Shown: positions 9,598-18,557 of the stretch, piece after piece
Position numbering within the stretch: the first letter of the stretch is position 1
How the letters are laid out: every line of letters starts with the position of its first letter
DNA from: Prevotella sp. UBA6994
GTDB taxonomy: Bacteria; Bacteroidota; Bacteroidia; Bacteroidales; Bacteroidaceae
Reading direction: 5' to 3'
NCBI GenBank assembly: GCA_002449845.1
Contig: DJXW01000028.1
Coordinates: 1 to 64,000, forward strand
DNA length: 64,000 nucleotides
Notes under the pieces: model-generated
Database searches by the model: none
What the model was told of the DNA's origin: nothing
The model's input: only the letters and a program-made list of their open reading frames with translations
Made by a program: the position numbers and the translations under genes

Positions 9598-10785
9598 TTA
9601 GTTACTGTTTGCCATACGATAGATTGCTTCCAGGTCTTCCACCTGCAACACCTTGAATCTACCCTGAGTAGCAGTATAATTACGACTGCACTTACGCACC
9701 ATCTCATGGATTTCCTCATCGGTTACATGACGACCAATCAACTCACGTATATTGATGGGCATTCCGATAGAATGATAAAACTCCTCCATTGCCTCAATAC
9801 CTTTCAAAGCCGTTGCCTCCGGATTGGTAAAGTCATTATCCACTCCCATCACGTTTACGGCAAAGCGTACAAACCTACTCACGTTCTCTTTGTAAACGTA
9901 TCGTGCCCAACTCGGCCAAATGGCAGCCAACCCAGCTCCATGCGTTGCATCGAACATTCCACTCAATTCATGTTCCAACTGATGTGTAGCCCAGTCGTCA
10001 CTTAACCCACAGCCTGTTAGTCCGTTATGTGCCAAGCTTCCACCCCACATGATTTGCGCACGATGGCGATAGTCTGTTGGATTCTTCAGCACCTCCATCA
10101 CGCTATCTTTCATCGTTCGCATCAAAGCCTCAGATACTGAGTCGGTCAGCGTCATATCATCATCGTGGGTAAAGTATCTCTCCATCGTGTGCATGATCAT
10201 ATCCGTTACACCAGCAGCCGTTTGATAAGGAGGCAATGTGAAAGTACGAACAGGATTCATGATGGCAAACTTTGGACGAGAGATGTTGTTGGAATAGCCC
10301 AGTTTCACGTCACCATCCTCGTTGGTTATGACGCTCGACTCACTCATCTCGCTACCAGCGGCGGGTATCGTCAACACCGATGCTACGGGCAAGCAACATT
10401 TTGCCTTTGCCTTTCCTGAATAAAAATCCCAAACGTCGCCATCATAGAGAACACCGTATGCAATGGCTTTTGCGGAATCTATCACACTTCCACCACCTAC
10501 AGCTAATATGAAATCTATATTGCGTTCGCGACAAAGGGAAATGCCCTCTCTCACCTTTGACAAACGAGGATTAGGCACAACGCCACCAAGTTGAACATAA
10601 TCAATTCCACCTTCACTCAACAAGTTACATATATGATCGAGCAGTCCTGATTTCTTGGCACTCTGACCTCCATAATGAACCAGCACTCTCTTTCCACCAT
10701 ACTTCTTTACCAAAGGAGCAACTTGCTCTTCCGAATCAGCACCAAACACCACTTCAGTAGGTGCATAATAAACAAAATCTTTCAT
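9598..10785 (-). CDS. iron-containing alcohol dehydrogenase (BdhA/YqhD-like)
   Basis: 395 residues of the Fe-dependent (type III) ADH family. The NAD(P)-binding GGGSVIDSAKAIA motif is near residue 96, and metal-binding His residues lie in the THQLEHELSG and DATHGAGLA segments (about 260-290). Members reduce aldehydes to alcohols (butanol or lactaldehyde type), and the length and the opening DFVYYAPTEVVFG fit the BdhA/YqhD subgroup. It lies 15 bases upstream of the GH9 gene and could be co-transcribed with it. A strong terminator separates it from xylA, though I saw no clear TAnnTTTG box in between. The substrate is not determinable. Confidence 0.9.
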   Translation of the reverse strand: MKDFVYYAPTEVVFGADSEEQVAPLVKKYGGKRVLVHYGGQSAKKSGLLDHICNLLSEGGIDYVQLGGVVPNPRLSKVREGISLCRERNIDFILAVGGGSVIDSAKAIAYGVLYDGDVWDFYSGKAKAKCCLPVASVLTIPAAGSEMSESSVITNEDGDVKLGYSNNISRPKFAIMNPVRTFTLPPYQTAAGVTDMIMHTMERYFTHDDDMTLTDSVSEALMRTMKDSVMEVLKNPTDYRHRAQIMWGGSLAHNGLTGCGLSDDWATHQLEHELSGMFDATHGAGLAAIWPSWARYVYKENVSRFVRFAVNVMGVDNDFTNPEATALKGIEAMEEFYHSIGMPINIRELIGRHVTDEEIHEMVRKCSRNYTATQGRFKVLQVEDLEAIYRMANSN

Positions 10786-10845
10786 GTTATGTTGTCATTA
10801 GGGGTTTACATCAAATCATTGCTAAAGAATAGCGAAATAAAGACA

Positions 10846-10903
10846 AAAAGGGGAGACTGTGCATAAATGAAACACATGCCTTATAGGCTTAGCACAGTCT
10901 CCC
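10846..10903 (-). terminator. terminator downstream of xylA
   Basis: Read on the minus strand, GGGAGACTGTGC pairs perfectly with GCACAGTCTCCC, with a 29-base loop holding a small inner palindrome (GCCTATAAGGC), and is followed by TTTTTGTCTTT. It ends the xylB-xylA transcript. Confidence 0.85.
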
Positions 10904-10938
10904 AAATAGAATCAGATACTTGTTAACAAGCTACTTGT

Positions 10939-12258
10939 TTATTTTGCGTAGAGAGCCACGATGGTCTCATATTTCTCCTGTTTGCCAGAAGTTTGAGCAG
11001 GCTCTTCTACCTTCTTACCATATTCGTAAACTTGCTCCAAGGTAAGTTTACCATCTTCAAAGTCCTTACCAATACCACTGTCGAAGCTTGCATAGCGAGC
11101 CTTCTTCATAGCTGGCAACTCACTCTCTTCCAGGATTGCAGCAGCGTTCATCAAGGCACGAGCCATTGCATCCATACCACTGATATGAGCGATGAAGAGG
11201 TCTTCAAGGTCGGTAGAGTTACGACGAATCTTTGCATCGAAGTTGGTACCACCATTGCCAAGACCACCATTGCGGATGATTTCCATCATTGCCTGTGTGA
11301 GTTCATAGTTGTCAATGGGGAACTGGTCTGTATCCCAACCATTCTGAGCGTCACCACGGTTAGCGTCGATAGAACCCAACATACCATTGTCAACTGCCAC
11401 TGCCAATTCGTGCTCAAATGTGTGTCCAGCCAATGTAGCATGATTCACCTCAATGTTCACCTTGAAGTCTTTCTCCAATCCATGAGCTTTCAAGAATCCA
11501 ATCACCGTTTCTGTATCAACGTCATACTGATGCTTTGTTGGCTCCATGGGTTTTGGTTCAATCAGGAATGTACCCTCGAATCCCTTAGCACGTGCATAGT
11601 CGCGAGCTGCGGTCAACATCTGTGCCAAGTGTTCCTTCTCACGTTTCTGGTCGGTATTGAGCAAGCTCATGTAACCTTCACGTCCACCCCAGAATACATA
11701 GTTTTGTCCACCAAGCTTAATAGTTGCGTCAATGGCATTCTTGATTTGAACGGCAGCACGAGCCACTACGTCGAAATCAGGATTGGTTGCAGCACCGTTC
11801 ATGTAACGCTTGTTACCAAACACGTTGGCTGTACCCCAAAGCAACTTGATGTTAGGATATTGTTTCATCTTCTCAAGGGCATAGTCGGTAATAGCCTTCA
11901 TGCGAGCCTCATATTCAGCGATATTCTCGCCTTCTTCTACGAGGTCGATGTCATGGAAGCAGAAATACTCAATACCCAGTTTATCCATGATTTCAAAACC
12001 AGCATCCATCTTGTCCTTTGCACGTTGTACGGCATCTTCAGCTTTATCCCACTCGTATGAGCGAGTCTGTCCACCAAATTGGTCACCACTTGCTCCACCG
12101 AGAGTGTGCCACCATGCCATGGCAAACTTCAGCCAGTCTTTCATTTTCTTACCCATCACTTCGCGCTCCGGCTCATAATAGTGGAACGCCATTACATTCT
12201 TGCTGTCTTTTCCCTCAAAAGGAATTTTTCCTGTAAACGAAAAATACTCTTTAGCCAT
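10939..12258 (-). CDS. xylA: xylose isomerase
   Basis: 439 residues, the usual length of class II xylose isomerases. The catalytic His102/Asp105 pair is in FHDIDLV, Trp/Gly-rich VFWGGREGYMSLLNT contributes metal and substrate residues, and LIEPKPMEPTKHQYD and IEVNHATLAGH carry metal ligands. It interconverts D-xylose and D-xylulose in the cytoplasm. It lies 60 bases downstream of xylB on the same strand with no promoter box between them, so they form one operon. The opening MAKEYFSFTGKIPFEG matches Bacteroidetes homologues. Confidence 0.97.
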   Translation of the reverse strand: MAKEYFSFTGKIPFEGKDSKNVMAFHYYEPEREVMGKKMKDWLKFAMAWWHTLGGASGDQFGGQTRSYEWDKAEDAVQRAKDKMDAGFEIMDKLGIEYFCFHDIDLVEEGENIAEYEARMKAITDYALEKMKQYPNIKLLWGTANVFGNKRYMNGAATNPDFDVVARAAVQIKNAIDATIKLGGQNYVFWGGREGYMSLLNTDQKREKEHLAQMLTAARDYARAKGFEGTFLIEPKPMEPTKHQYDVDTETVIGFLKAHGLEKDFKVNIEVNHATLAGHTFEHELAVAVDNGMLGSIDANRGDAQNGWDTDQFPIDNYELTQAMMEIIRNGGLGNGGTNFDAKIRRNSTDLEDLFIAHISGMDAMARALMNAAAILEESELPAMKKARYASFDSGIGKDFEDGKLTLEQVYEYGKKVEEPAQTSGKQEKYETIVALYAK

Positions 12259-12318
12259 AATTTGTTAAATTTAAATATAGATTGAATTTTTTAATTGTCT
12301 TATTTTAATATGTTTTAT

Positions 12319-13815
12319 TTATCCCACAATTTGGGCGAGTGTATTCTTCCAACGAGCGTATGCTTCAAGATACTCGTTGCGGTTCGATTCATTGGGTTCT
12401 ATGACTGCCAATTTCTTCAACGTAGCAAATGCCTCATCATGATCACGGTAAATACCACAACCGATACCTGCTCCTTTAGCTGCACCTACACTTCCGTCAG
12501 TCTCATAAAGTTCTATCGTTGCACCGCTCACGCCAGCCAAGGTATTACGGAATATCTCGCTGAGGAACATATTTGCCTTACCTGCATGAATCTTATGAAT
12601 GTCCATTCCCATCTGCGTCATGATTTCCATACCATAACAGAAACTGAATACGATACCTTCTTGGGCAGCACGCATGATATGAGCCTTACTATGTTTATTG
12701 AAATTAACGCCGTTGATACTACAGCCAATTTCACGATTTTCAAGCACACGCTCTGCACCGTTTCCAAAAGGGATTATCGTAACGCCCTCGCTGCCGATAG
12801 GCACATTCTCCATCATCACGTTCATGTCTGCGTAAGAGATTCCCTCTGGTGCAACATTGCGACGCACCCATGCGTTGAGGATTCCTGTTCCGTTGATACA
12901 GAGCAACACGCCCAAACGGTCTAATTCCTTGGTATAATTCACGTGGGCGAAAGTATTCACACGACTCTTCTTGTCATAGTTCACCTCACCCAAAACGCCA
13001 TAAACCACGCCCGACGTACCTGCCGTTGATGCAATTTCGCCAGGATTAAACACGTTTAAGCTCAATGCGTTGTTTGGTTGGTCACCAGCACGGTAGCTGA
13101 TAGGTGTACCTTCCTTGAGTCCCAATTCATCAGCAGCTGCCTTTGAAACAACAGACTGAACGCTGAAAGTAGGAACAATATCTGCTATCAGGTCTTCACT
13201 GAACCCATACTCATCAAGCAAGAACTTTGCGGGAGCCTTTTCCTTGAAATCCCAGAACATTCCTTCAGACAAACCACTGATGGTGGTATTGATTTCTCCA
13301 CTCAGTTTCATGGCGATGTAATCACCGGGAAGCATCACCTTATATATTTTTTCATAGAGATTAGGTTCGTTTTCTTTCACCCATGCCAATTTAGCAGCAG
13401 TGAAATTACCTGGTGAGTTCAACAAATGACCCAAGCACTGCTCTGCTCCTAAATGCTGGAAAGCTTTTTCACCATAGGGTACGGCACGAGAGTCGCACCA
13501 GATAATGGAATCACGCAACACCTGCTGATTTTTGTCCACACATACCAAGCCGTGCATCTGATAACTGATACCAATAGCTTTTATTTGTTCACCCGTGACA
13601 CCTGTTTCCGACATGATTTTACTCAAAGCCAATTTAGCATTGTTCCACCACATCAGTGGGTCTTGTTCTGCCCATCCTGCCTTGACTGCCTTGATGGGAG
13701 CTTCACGCTCTGGATAGAAAGCCGAAGCTGCACATTGACCTGTCTCAACATCTACCAAAGAGACTTTTACAGACGAACTGCCAACATCAAAACCTAATAA
13801 ATATTCTTTTTCCAT
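12319..13815 (-). CDS. xylB: xylulokinase
   Basis: FGGY-family sugar kinase of 498 residues from the ATG at 13815. The ATPase motif LGFDVGSSSVKVSLVD is at the N-terminus, YQMHGLV and the substrate-binding WCDSRA follow, and the C-terminal GAAKGAG segment matches FGGY kinases. It phosphorylates D-xylulose to the 5-phosphate. A longer frame opens at 13848, but that codon lies in the TATCTTTG promoter box, so 13815 is preferred. First gene of xylBA. Confidence 0.95.
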   Translation of the reverse strand: MEKEYLLGFDVGSSSVKVSLVDVETGQCAASAFYPEREAPIKAVKAGWAEQDPLMWWNNAKLALSKIMSETGVTGEQIKAIGISYQMHGLVCVDKNQQVLRDSIIWCDSRAVPYGEKAFQHLGAEQCLGHLLNSPGNFTAAKLAWVKENEPNLYEKIYKVMLPGDYIAMKLSGEINTTISGLSEGMFWDFKEKAPAKFLLDEYGFSEDLIADIVPTFSVQSVVSKAAADELGLKEGTPISYRAGDQPNNALSLNVFNPGEIASTAGTSGVVYGVLGEVNYDKKSRVNTFAHVNYTKELDRLGVLLCINGTGILNAWVRRNVAPEGISYADMNVMMENVPIGSEGVTIIPFGNGAERVLENREIGCSINGVNFNKHSKAHIMRAAQEGIVFSFCYGMEIMTQMGMDIHKIHAGKANMFLSEIFRNTLAGVSGATIELYETDGSVGAAKGAGIGCGIYRDHDEAFATLKKLAVIEPNESNRNEYLEAYARWKNTLAQIVG

Positions 13816-13845
13816 TTTGTTTACGTTAATATTCAATAGTCTTTG

Positions 13846-13853
13846 CAAAGATA
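13846..13853 (-). promoter_or_regulatory. promoter -7 element (TATCTTTG) for xylBA
   Basis: Perfect TAnnTTTG box on the minus strand, 31 bases before the xylB ATG. No good TTTG is seen at -33. Its position rules out the longer xylB start. Confidence 0.65.
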
Positions 13854-13891
13854 GAAATAATTTCCAAAAGTAGTAAAAAAAAATATATTAA

Positions 13892-14740
13892 TTATGTTGC
13901 AAATTCTTTATTTTTTATCCCATTTGGCAAAGAAGGATACTTTTGAGACAAATCGTGAATTAATTGTTGAGTACGCTTAACAAAATTTAAATATTCCTGC
14001 GACTCAGGATGGAATGGACGATGTGCCAAAGCCTCCTTGATGGGTTTCCATTCTTTCAGAAACTGTAAAGTTTCCTTTCCAAAAAAAGTTTCTGCGAATC
14101 GCTCGTATATGTATTCCACAGCTTGTTCGGAAGGGTGCAACATATCTTCCTTGTAGAAACGGTAATCTCGCAATTCGTCGTTCACAATCTCGTATGCGGG
14201 AAAATACATGATATTTTCAGGTAATGGAGCTGTTTTCATGACTTTCTCTACCGCCAGGAGTAACGTGGCTTTCGACAATTGACTACCATGAAAACCATAT
14301 TTCGCATATCGGATAGGACTGACGGTAAGGATGACCTTAATGTCTGGATTGCCTTCACGTAACAATCGTACAGACTTCATCAAAGAATCGGCACAATCAT
14401 CTACAGTCAGCTGTTCTTCACGAAACAACGACTGGGGACGCTTGGCACAATTATCCACCACTTCGTTTGTCTCTTTTAAAACATATATATGGTTGGTGCC
14501 AAGAGTAAGTATAGCCACGTTAAACACCATGTTTGCAGACAGTTTCTCTATGGTATGGTAAATGCTTATGGGATTGTACATTACGCCATAGGGATTCACC
14601 GTTACCCGAAACTGTTCTTCCTTGAATCTCTGCCCCATGTTGTCAGCAAAGCAAGAGCCGACAAACAGCATTTTTTCGCAAGGAGGAATTTCATAATCTG
14701 CCTTGGGAATATTGACTATGGTCCTAAACTTCATGCTCAT
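13892..14740 (-). CDS. GSCFA domain protein
   Basis: 282 residues carrying the family-naming motif (VGSCFADNMG at about 27-36), followed by TLGTNHIY, SPIRYAKYG and a late HPSEQAVEYIYERF. The Gly-Ser near the start, the central Gly/Asn and the C-terminal xHP resemble the blocks of SGNH/GDSL hydrolases, so an esterase or acyltransferase role on a polysaccharide is plausible but unproved. It follows fkp by 57 bases on the same strand, suggesting a link to fucosylated surface glycans. Confidence 0.85.
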   Translation of the reverse strand: MSMKFRTIVNIPKADYEIPPCEKMLFVGSCFADNMGQRFKEEQFRVTVNPYGVMYNPISIYHTIEKLSANMVFNVAILTLGTNHIYVLKETNEVVDNCAKRPQSLFREEQLTVDDCADSLMKSVRLLREGNPDIKVILTVSPIRYAKYGFHGSQLSKATLLLAVEKVMKTAPLPENIMYFPAYEIVNDELRDYRFYKEDMLHPSEQAVEYIYERFAETFFGKETLQFLKEWKPIKEALAHRPFHPESQEYLNFVKRTQQLIHDLSQKYPSLPNGIKNKEFAT

Positions 14741-14797
14741 TCACTCAACTTACAATTCAACAATACCATTCCCGATCAAATATCAAGAATAAACGTA

Positions 14798-17677
14798 TCA
14801 ACTTCTACTCACTTGCAATCCCTTTTCGCTCAAGCTCATGTCAACAAACCTTGCATTGGCATTATTTCTATTGGCGAGAAGTATTTGCTTGATTTTCACC
14901 GCTGCCTCCGGGTCTTTGGCTATCATGTAGAGGTACCCTCCTCCACCTGCTCCAGGCAACTTATAACCTAAGCAGAGGTCGTCTATCAAATTGGTAATTT
15001 GTCTCACTTCCATGGGATTGGTTCCTTGATCGATGGCTTGGTTTTGCAACCACGTCTTTCTAACCAATTTGCCCATTTCATCGAAGTTTTCGCGCTGAAT
15101 GGCTTCAAACATATCCATCGCATGAGACTTCATTTCTCGAAGCATGGCTATTTCCTCGTGCTGATTCAAGAACATCTTTCTCACTATCTCAGAGAGTATC
15201 TTCTTTGCCGTGCGCGTAATACCCGTATAATATAATAGGTGGCAAGCACGGTATTCTGGTGCCGTATATAAACGGGAGGGGAGCCATCTCACCGTAGGAT
15301 TTTGCTCAAACTCACGATTGGTTTGCAATAACTTCACACCAGGCAACAAGCCTCCAAACTGGTCTTGCCAACCGCCTCCTGTTGTGAGCAACTGTTCCAA
15401 TACCAACGTGCGATGACCGATTTCATTCTTGTCCCACAAGAGACCACAGAAGTCATTCAATGCTCCTAAGACGGTAGAAGCCAACAAGCTACTTGTACCT
15501 AACCCACTTCCTGCCGGAATGGCGGAGAGAAGGGTCAGTTCTATGCCACATCCAAAATCTCGTAACTGTTCTTCCAACGACGCATACTGCTCTGATGAGA
15601 AATCGGGATGGAATCCTGACAACACCAATGCCGCTTTGGGAATAGAAAAAGGATTGCCCACCTTCCGAAAAACTGCCAATTCATCGAAGGTTTTCACGAT
15701 TTCAGAAGCACCGAGATCAATGCTCCTCAAAACGATAATGGGTTCTTTTGAGGGTTTGATGTATGCTTGCAAGGGTGGTTGTCCATTCAGTTCGATGGCA
15801 AAGTTCACCACGTTTCCACCTTCCATCAAGCAATAGGGTGGTGTATCTGTCCATCCTCCTGCAATATCGATGCGAACAGGACTTCTTCCCCATACGATTT
15901 GGTCGCTATAAACAGACATTTTGGGTGACTGTTTCTTGGCAAGAGCCTGCGAGGTAAGTCCTTCTCGCAACAAACTAAACGCCTTTTCCTCATTAGCCTG
16001 ATAGGGCAAGCCCTTGCTTCGCTCTAATTCCGAACGAAACATGGCATCATGAATGCGTGTGAGCAATGGCTCATCGTCTGGCAAGGGGTGAGGCATTGCA
16101 ATATGACCTTGTGCAAAATCATGTGCCGCATCTTCCAAATCCACTTGATAAAACACGCTATGGGCATAGTTGTTTGCCAAGAAAGGCCAGTTTTTCATAC
16201 GGTTCTCATTTCTTTGACGGAACAATCTCTCAAGGTTGGCTTGGTTGGAAATGTCATCAGCACTCAATCGTACTGCTCTTTCCCATAACATCTTGCCTCC
16301 TTGCTGATAGGGTTCGTTCAACATCCAGCGCAACACCAAACCCATATCGCTCACGTTATCCACTACAGGAAACAGCTTGGCTGACTGAATGTCGCAATCA
16401 TCCGGTATTTGTATCTGGCGTTCTTGTGCCCACTTCGTCACGGACTGACCGATAAACATGGTTTCGGCATCTTTGACATCACCTCTGAACTTATCCTCAA
16501 ATCCGTAGGGACGAACGACAAATTCTTTTTCACCAATAGGCACAACATCTACACATTGTCCTGCTTTCAACTCTATCTCCCATTGATTTTCAGGAACTCC
16601 CGTAATAATATGACTGTGAGAGAGTTTCCACCGTTCACTCACACAACTGTTTTCTATCCACAGATGATGGTTTTGGGAAGTAATCTTCACCCATATCTCT
16701 GAGTTTTGAATAAACAACGAGGGGTGAGGCTTGCGAGAATGGTGCATGATTTCACGTTGGTCGTGTACCAAATTTTGCACAGCCAATGTAGAGGAGATGA
16801 TTTCGGGAGAAGTGCCGTAATGATAAAACTCTCCACCAGGCAATGGGAGAATGGCAACCTTGAGACGGTTTAGTTCCTCATCGTCTAAAGTAGGATGGGT
16901 ACCCAGACAACAACCAAACTCTGAATAAAGGTCGTATGCGTGTTGTCCACTTCTCTTCATCAACAGCTCAATGGCTCTGTCGCTGAACAACCAAATGCCG
17001 ATGTCGGTAAGATAGAGATGGTCTTTCAGTAATTGATTGAGCGTTTCCACAGACGGTTTCTGCAACATACATTTCAATTCGGATGGTGCGTGGCGAGACA
17101 TCACGAATACACCGTGGTCTTTGGCTATCTCTGCGCCAAGCCACAATCCATAGCATACCACGTCAACATCAGGTATAGGTTGCAAGGCTTCAGTGGCGCG
17201 AATATACACGTCGCCACTGACAATCATCGTATGCAATCCCTCTGGTGCCTCGCTCATGATATGGTCGTACAGAGGTATTTGCAAGGAAAGTAGGTCTTGC
17301 GAAAGCCTTTGTCCACGCTCCCAACGGAATACGGGAATAGGCATCAGCACCTTACCCGACGGAGAGTAAGCGGGCAACCTTCTGCCTTGCCCTCCTGCAT
17401 GAAGAATCAGTCGTTTCTCACTTGCCAACCATTCTTGGAAACTCAGAACGGAGGGAGAAGACACACCTTCTATTTCGACATTTTCGCCAGATGTACTATT
17501 ATTCTTTTCTTCACAATAGTCTTGGTATGCTTGATGCAAGAGCCACGTGGTTCCCCCACCCGCCCCCAATTTCTTTCCTACAGGGTCGTTGGTACAAAAC
17601 CATTCTTCTCTCTCATATCCCGTAATCTTATGAAAGTTTTCCACCAAATTAGGCGGAAGCGACAGTAGCTTTTTCAT
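14798..17677 (-). CDS. fkp: bifunctional L-fucokinase / GDP-L-fucose pyrophosphorylase
   Basis: 959 residues from the ATG at 17677, close to the roughly 950 of Bacteroides Fkp. The N-terminal half has the nucleotidyltransferase motif HAGGQGRRLPAYSPSGK near residue 107. The C-terminal half is a GHMP kinase: SPVRIDIAGGWTDTPPYC, then IPAGSGLGTSSLLAS, then KLPGAGGGGYLY. It salvages L-fucose to fucose-1-phosphate and then GDP-fucose for capsule and glycoprotein fucosylation, which helps gut Bacteroidales colonise. A longer frame from 17728 would start upstream of the CAAAGGTA (TACCTTTG) promoter box, so I use MKKLLSLPPN. Confidence 0.95.
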   Translation of the reverse strand: MKKLLSLPPNLVENFHKITGYEREEWFCTNDPVGKKLGAGGGTTWLLHQAYQDYCEEKNNSTSGENVEIEGVSSPSVLSFQEWLASEKRLILHAGGQGRRLPAYSPSGKVLMPIPVFRWERGQRLSQDLLSLQIPLYDHIMSEAPEGLHTMIVSGDVYIRATEALQPIPDVDVVCYGLWLGAEIAKDHGVFVMSRHAPSELKCMLQKPSVETLNQLLKDHLYLTDIGIWLFSDRAIELLMKRSGQHAYDLYSEFGCCLGTHPTLDDEELNRLKVAILPLPGGEFYHYGTSPEIISSTLAVQNLVHDQREIMHHSRKPHPSLFIQNSEIWVKITSQNHHLWIENSCVSERWKLSHSHIITGVPENQWEIELKAGQCVDVVPIGEKEFVVRPYGFEDKFRGDVKDAETMFIGQSVTKWAQERQIQIPDDCDIQSAKLFPVVDNVSDMGLVLRWMLNEPYQQGGKMLWERAVRLSADDISNQANLERLFRQRNENRMKNWPFLANNYAHSVFYQVDLEDAAHDFAQGHIAMPHPLPDDEPLLTRIHDAMFRSELERSKGLPYQANEEKAFSLLREGLTSQALAKKQSPKMSVYSDQIVWGRSPVRIDIAGGWTDTPPYCLMEGGNVVNFAIELNGQPPLQAYIKPSKEPIIVLRSIDLGASEIVKTFDELAVFRKVGNPFSIPKAALVLSGFHPDFSSEQYASLEEQLRDFGCGIELTLLSAIPAGSGLGTSSLLASTVLGALNDFCGLLWDKNEIGHRTLVLEQLLTTGGGWQDQFGGLLPGVKLLQTNREFEQNPTVRWLPSRLYTAPEYRACHLLYYTGITRTAKKILSEIVRKMFLNQHEEIAMLREMKSHAMDMFEAIQRENFDEMGKLVRKTWLQNQAIDQGTNPMEVRQITNLIDDLCLGYKLPGAGGGGYLYMIAKDPEAAVKIKQILLANRNNANARFVDMSLSEKGLQVSRS

Positions 17678-17699
17678 ATTTACATTTTTAGTTATGCTA

Positions 17700-17729
17700 C
17701 AAAGGTACAATTTTTTTTGTGGATACAAA
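17700..17729 (-). promoter_or_regulatory. promoter for fkp (TACCTTTG, TTTG at -33)
   Basis: On the minus strand TACCTTTG occupies 17707-17700, with TTTG at 17729-17726 and an 18-base spacer. It lies 23 bases before the fkp ATG. Confidence 0.7.
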
Positions 17730-17762
17730 CAGATTTTATGTTATTTCACATATCATAGAATA

Positions 17763-17828
17763 AAACCATCGGTTACTATACAAGAAACCGATGGTCACAT
17801 ACCAAGGAACCATCGGTCACTATATGAG
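17763..17828. repeat. 22-base-period intergenic array, copy A
   Basis: Three consecutive 22-base units start at 17763, 17785 and 17807. Each holds a 9-base core, alternately ACCATCGGT, ACCGATGGT and ACCATCGGT, at exact 22-base spacing. The first unit matches a unit of the array at 51799 at 21 of 22 bases. The inverted neighbouring cores can also form hairpins. It lies between the DUF2442 gene and the fkp promoter. Confidence 0.8.
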
Positions 17829-17847
17829 GAAACTTTACAAACAAGAC

Positions 17848-18099
17848 TTATTCAATCACTCCAACATATAATTGTTCTACGGGAAACATCAAATCCCAAT
17901 TTTTCCCCCAAACAATGTTGCCATTCTCTATGGTAAAACGGTTAAACTTACGGGGATCTAGATATTTGTTGTATTGTGGATGTGGATGGCGACGAATATA
18001 ATCACCTATATCTATCGTCTGAACGGTGTTGTCGTTGAACGTCAAACTGACGGTAAAATTACCCACATTTTCAGCCTTAATGATATATAATCTCTCCAT
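17848..18099 (-). CDS. DUF2442 family protein
   Basis: 83 residues matching the DUF2442 pattern: a strand-rich start (RLYIIKAENVGNFTVSLTFNDN), a central DIGDYIRRHP, then a FNRFTIENGNIVWG-type end with Trp. No signal or membrane segment. It starts 12 bases after the DUF4160 gene stop, and these two families are often neighbours. Their roles are not established; a toxin-antitoxin-like or regulatory pair has been suggested by context only. Confidence 0.8.
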   Translation of the reverse strand: MERLYIIKAENVGNFTVSLTFNDNTVQTIDIGDYIRRHPHPQYNKYLDPRKFNRFTIENGNIVWGKNWDLMFPVEQLYVGVIE

Positions 18100-18111
18100 A
18101 TTATGTCCTCC

Positions 18112-18414
18112 TTATAATTTTTTCTTTATATTGGTACAACGAACACTTTGCTTCAAAACAAAAAACTTAACCCATTTGTCTATGATATTCTTGTAATATT
18201 TACGAATGAACGCTTCTGCCGTTCGCTTGTCTTTCTCAGATAGCGGTTCCGCCCGTCTCTTTTCACGAATTCGAATTTCAGCCAATTCACCATTCATCAT
18301 TATTAAATCGAATACACTTTCCTTATCTCCATGAAGCACATGTACATGTATTGGTTCGTGTTCATTGGAATAGAAATAAAAGATGAAACCGAAATATTCG
18401 AATATTTTAGGCAT
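18112..18414 (-). CDS. DUF4160 family protein
   Basis: 100 residues from the ATG at 18414. The family signature is clear: MPKIFEYFGFIFYFYSNEHE followed by PIHVHV and KRRAEPLSEKDKRTAEAFI. A longer frame to 18453 would begin within the promoter box at 18443-18450, so the shorter start is used. It is upstream of and coupled to the DUF2442 gene. The Glu-His-x-Pro-x-His-x-His run could bind metal; function unknown. Confidence 0.8.
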   Translation of the reverse strand: MPKIFEYFGFIFYFYSNEHEPIHVHVLHGDKESVFDLIMMNGELAEIRIREKRRAEPLSEKDKRTAEAFIRKYYKNIIDKWVKFFVLKQSVRCTNIKKKL

Positions 18415-18442
18415 AGTTTTATCATTAAAAGTTATACAACCG

Positions 18443-18450
18443 CAAAAATA
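18443..18450 (-). promoter_or_regulatory. promoter -7 element (TATTTTTG) for DUF4160-DUF2442
   Basis: TAnnTTTG match on the minus strand 29 bases before the DUF4160 ATG; no clear -33 box. Confidence 0.5.
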
Positions 18451-18557
18451 CAAAAAGTAATTGAGAATACGAAGGAAAAATCAGAAAAGTGCAGAAAATC
18501 ATTATTATAACAATAAAAAGGGAAAAGCATCGTTCTATAGAAAAAACTTATATTCAA

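Noticed and set aside
10993..12060. 355-residue plus-strand open frame opposite xylA
   Set aside because: Long only because of xylA codon bias; His/Cys/Thr-rich translation with no domain.
13815..13848. Longer xylB start at 13848
   Set aside because: The codon lies in the TATCTTTG promoter box and homologues start at MEKEYLLG.
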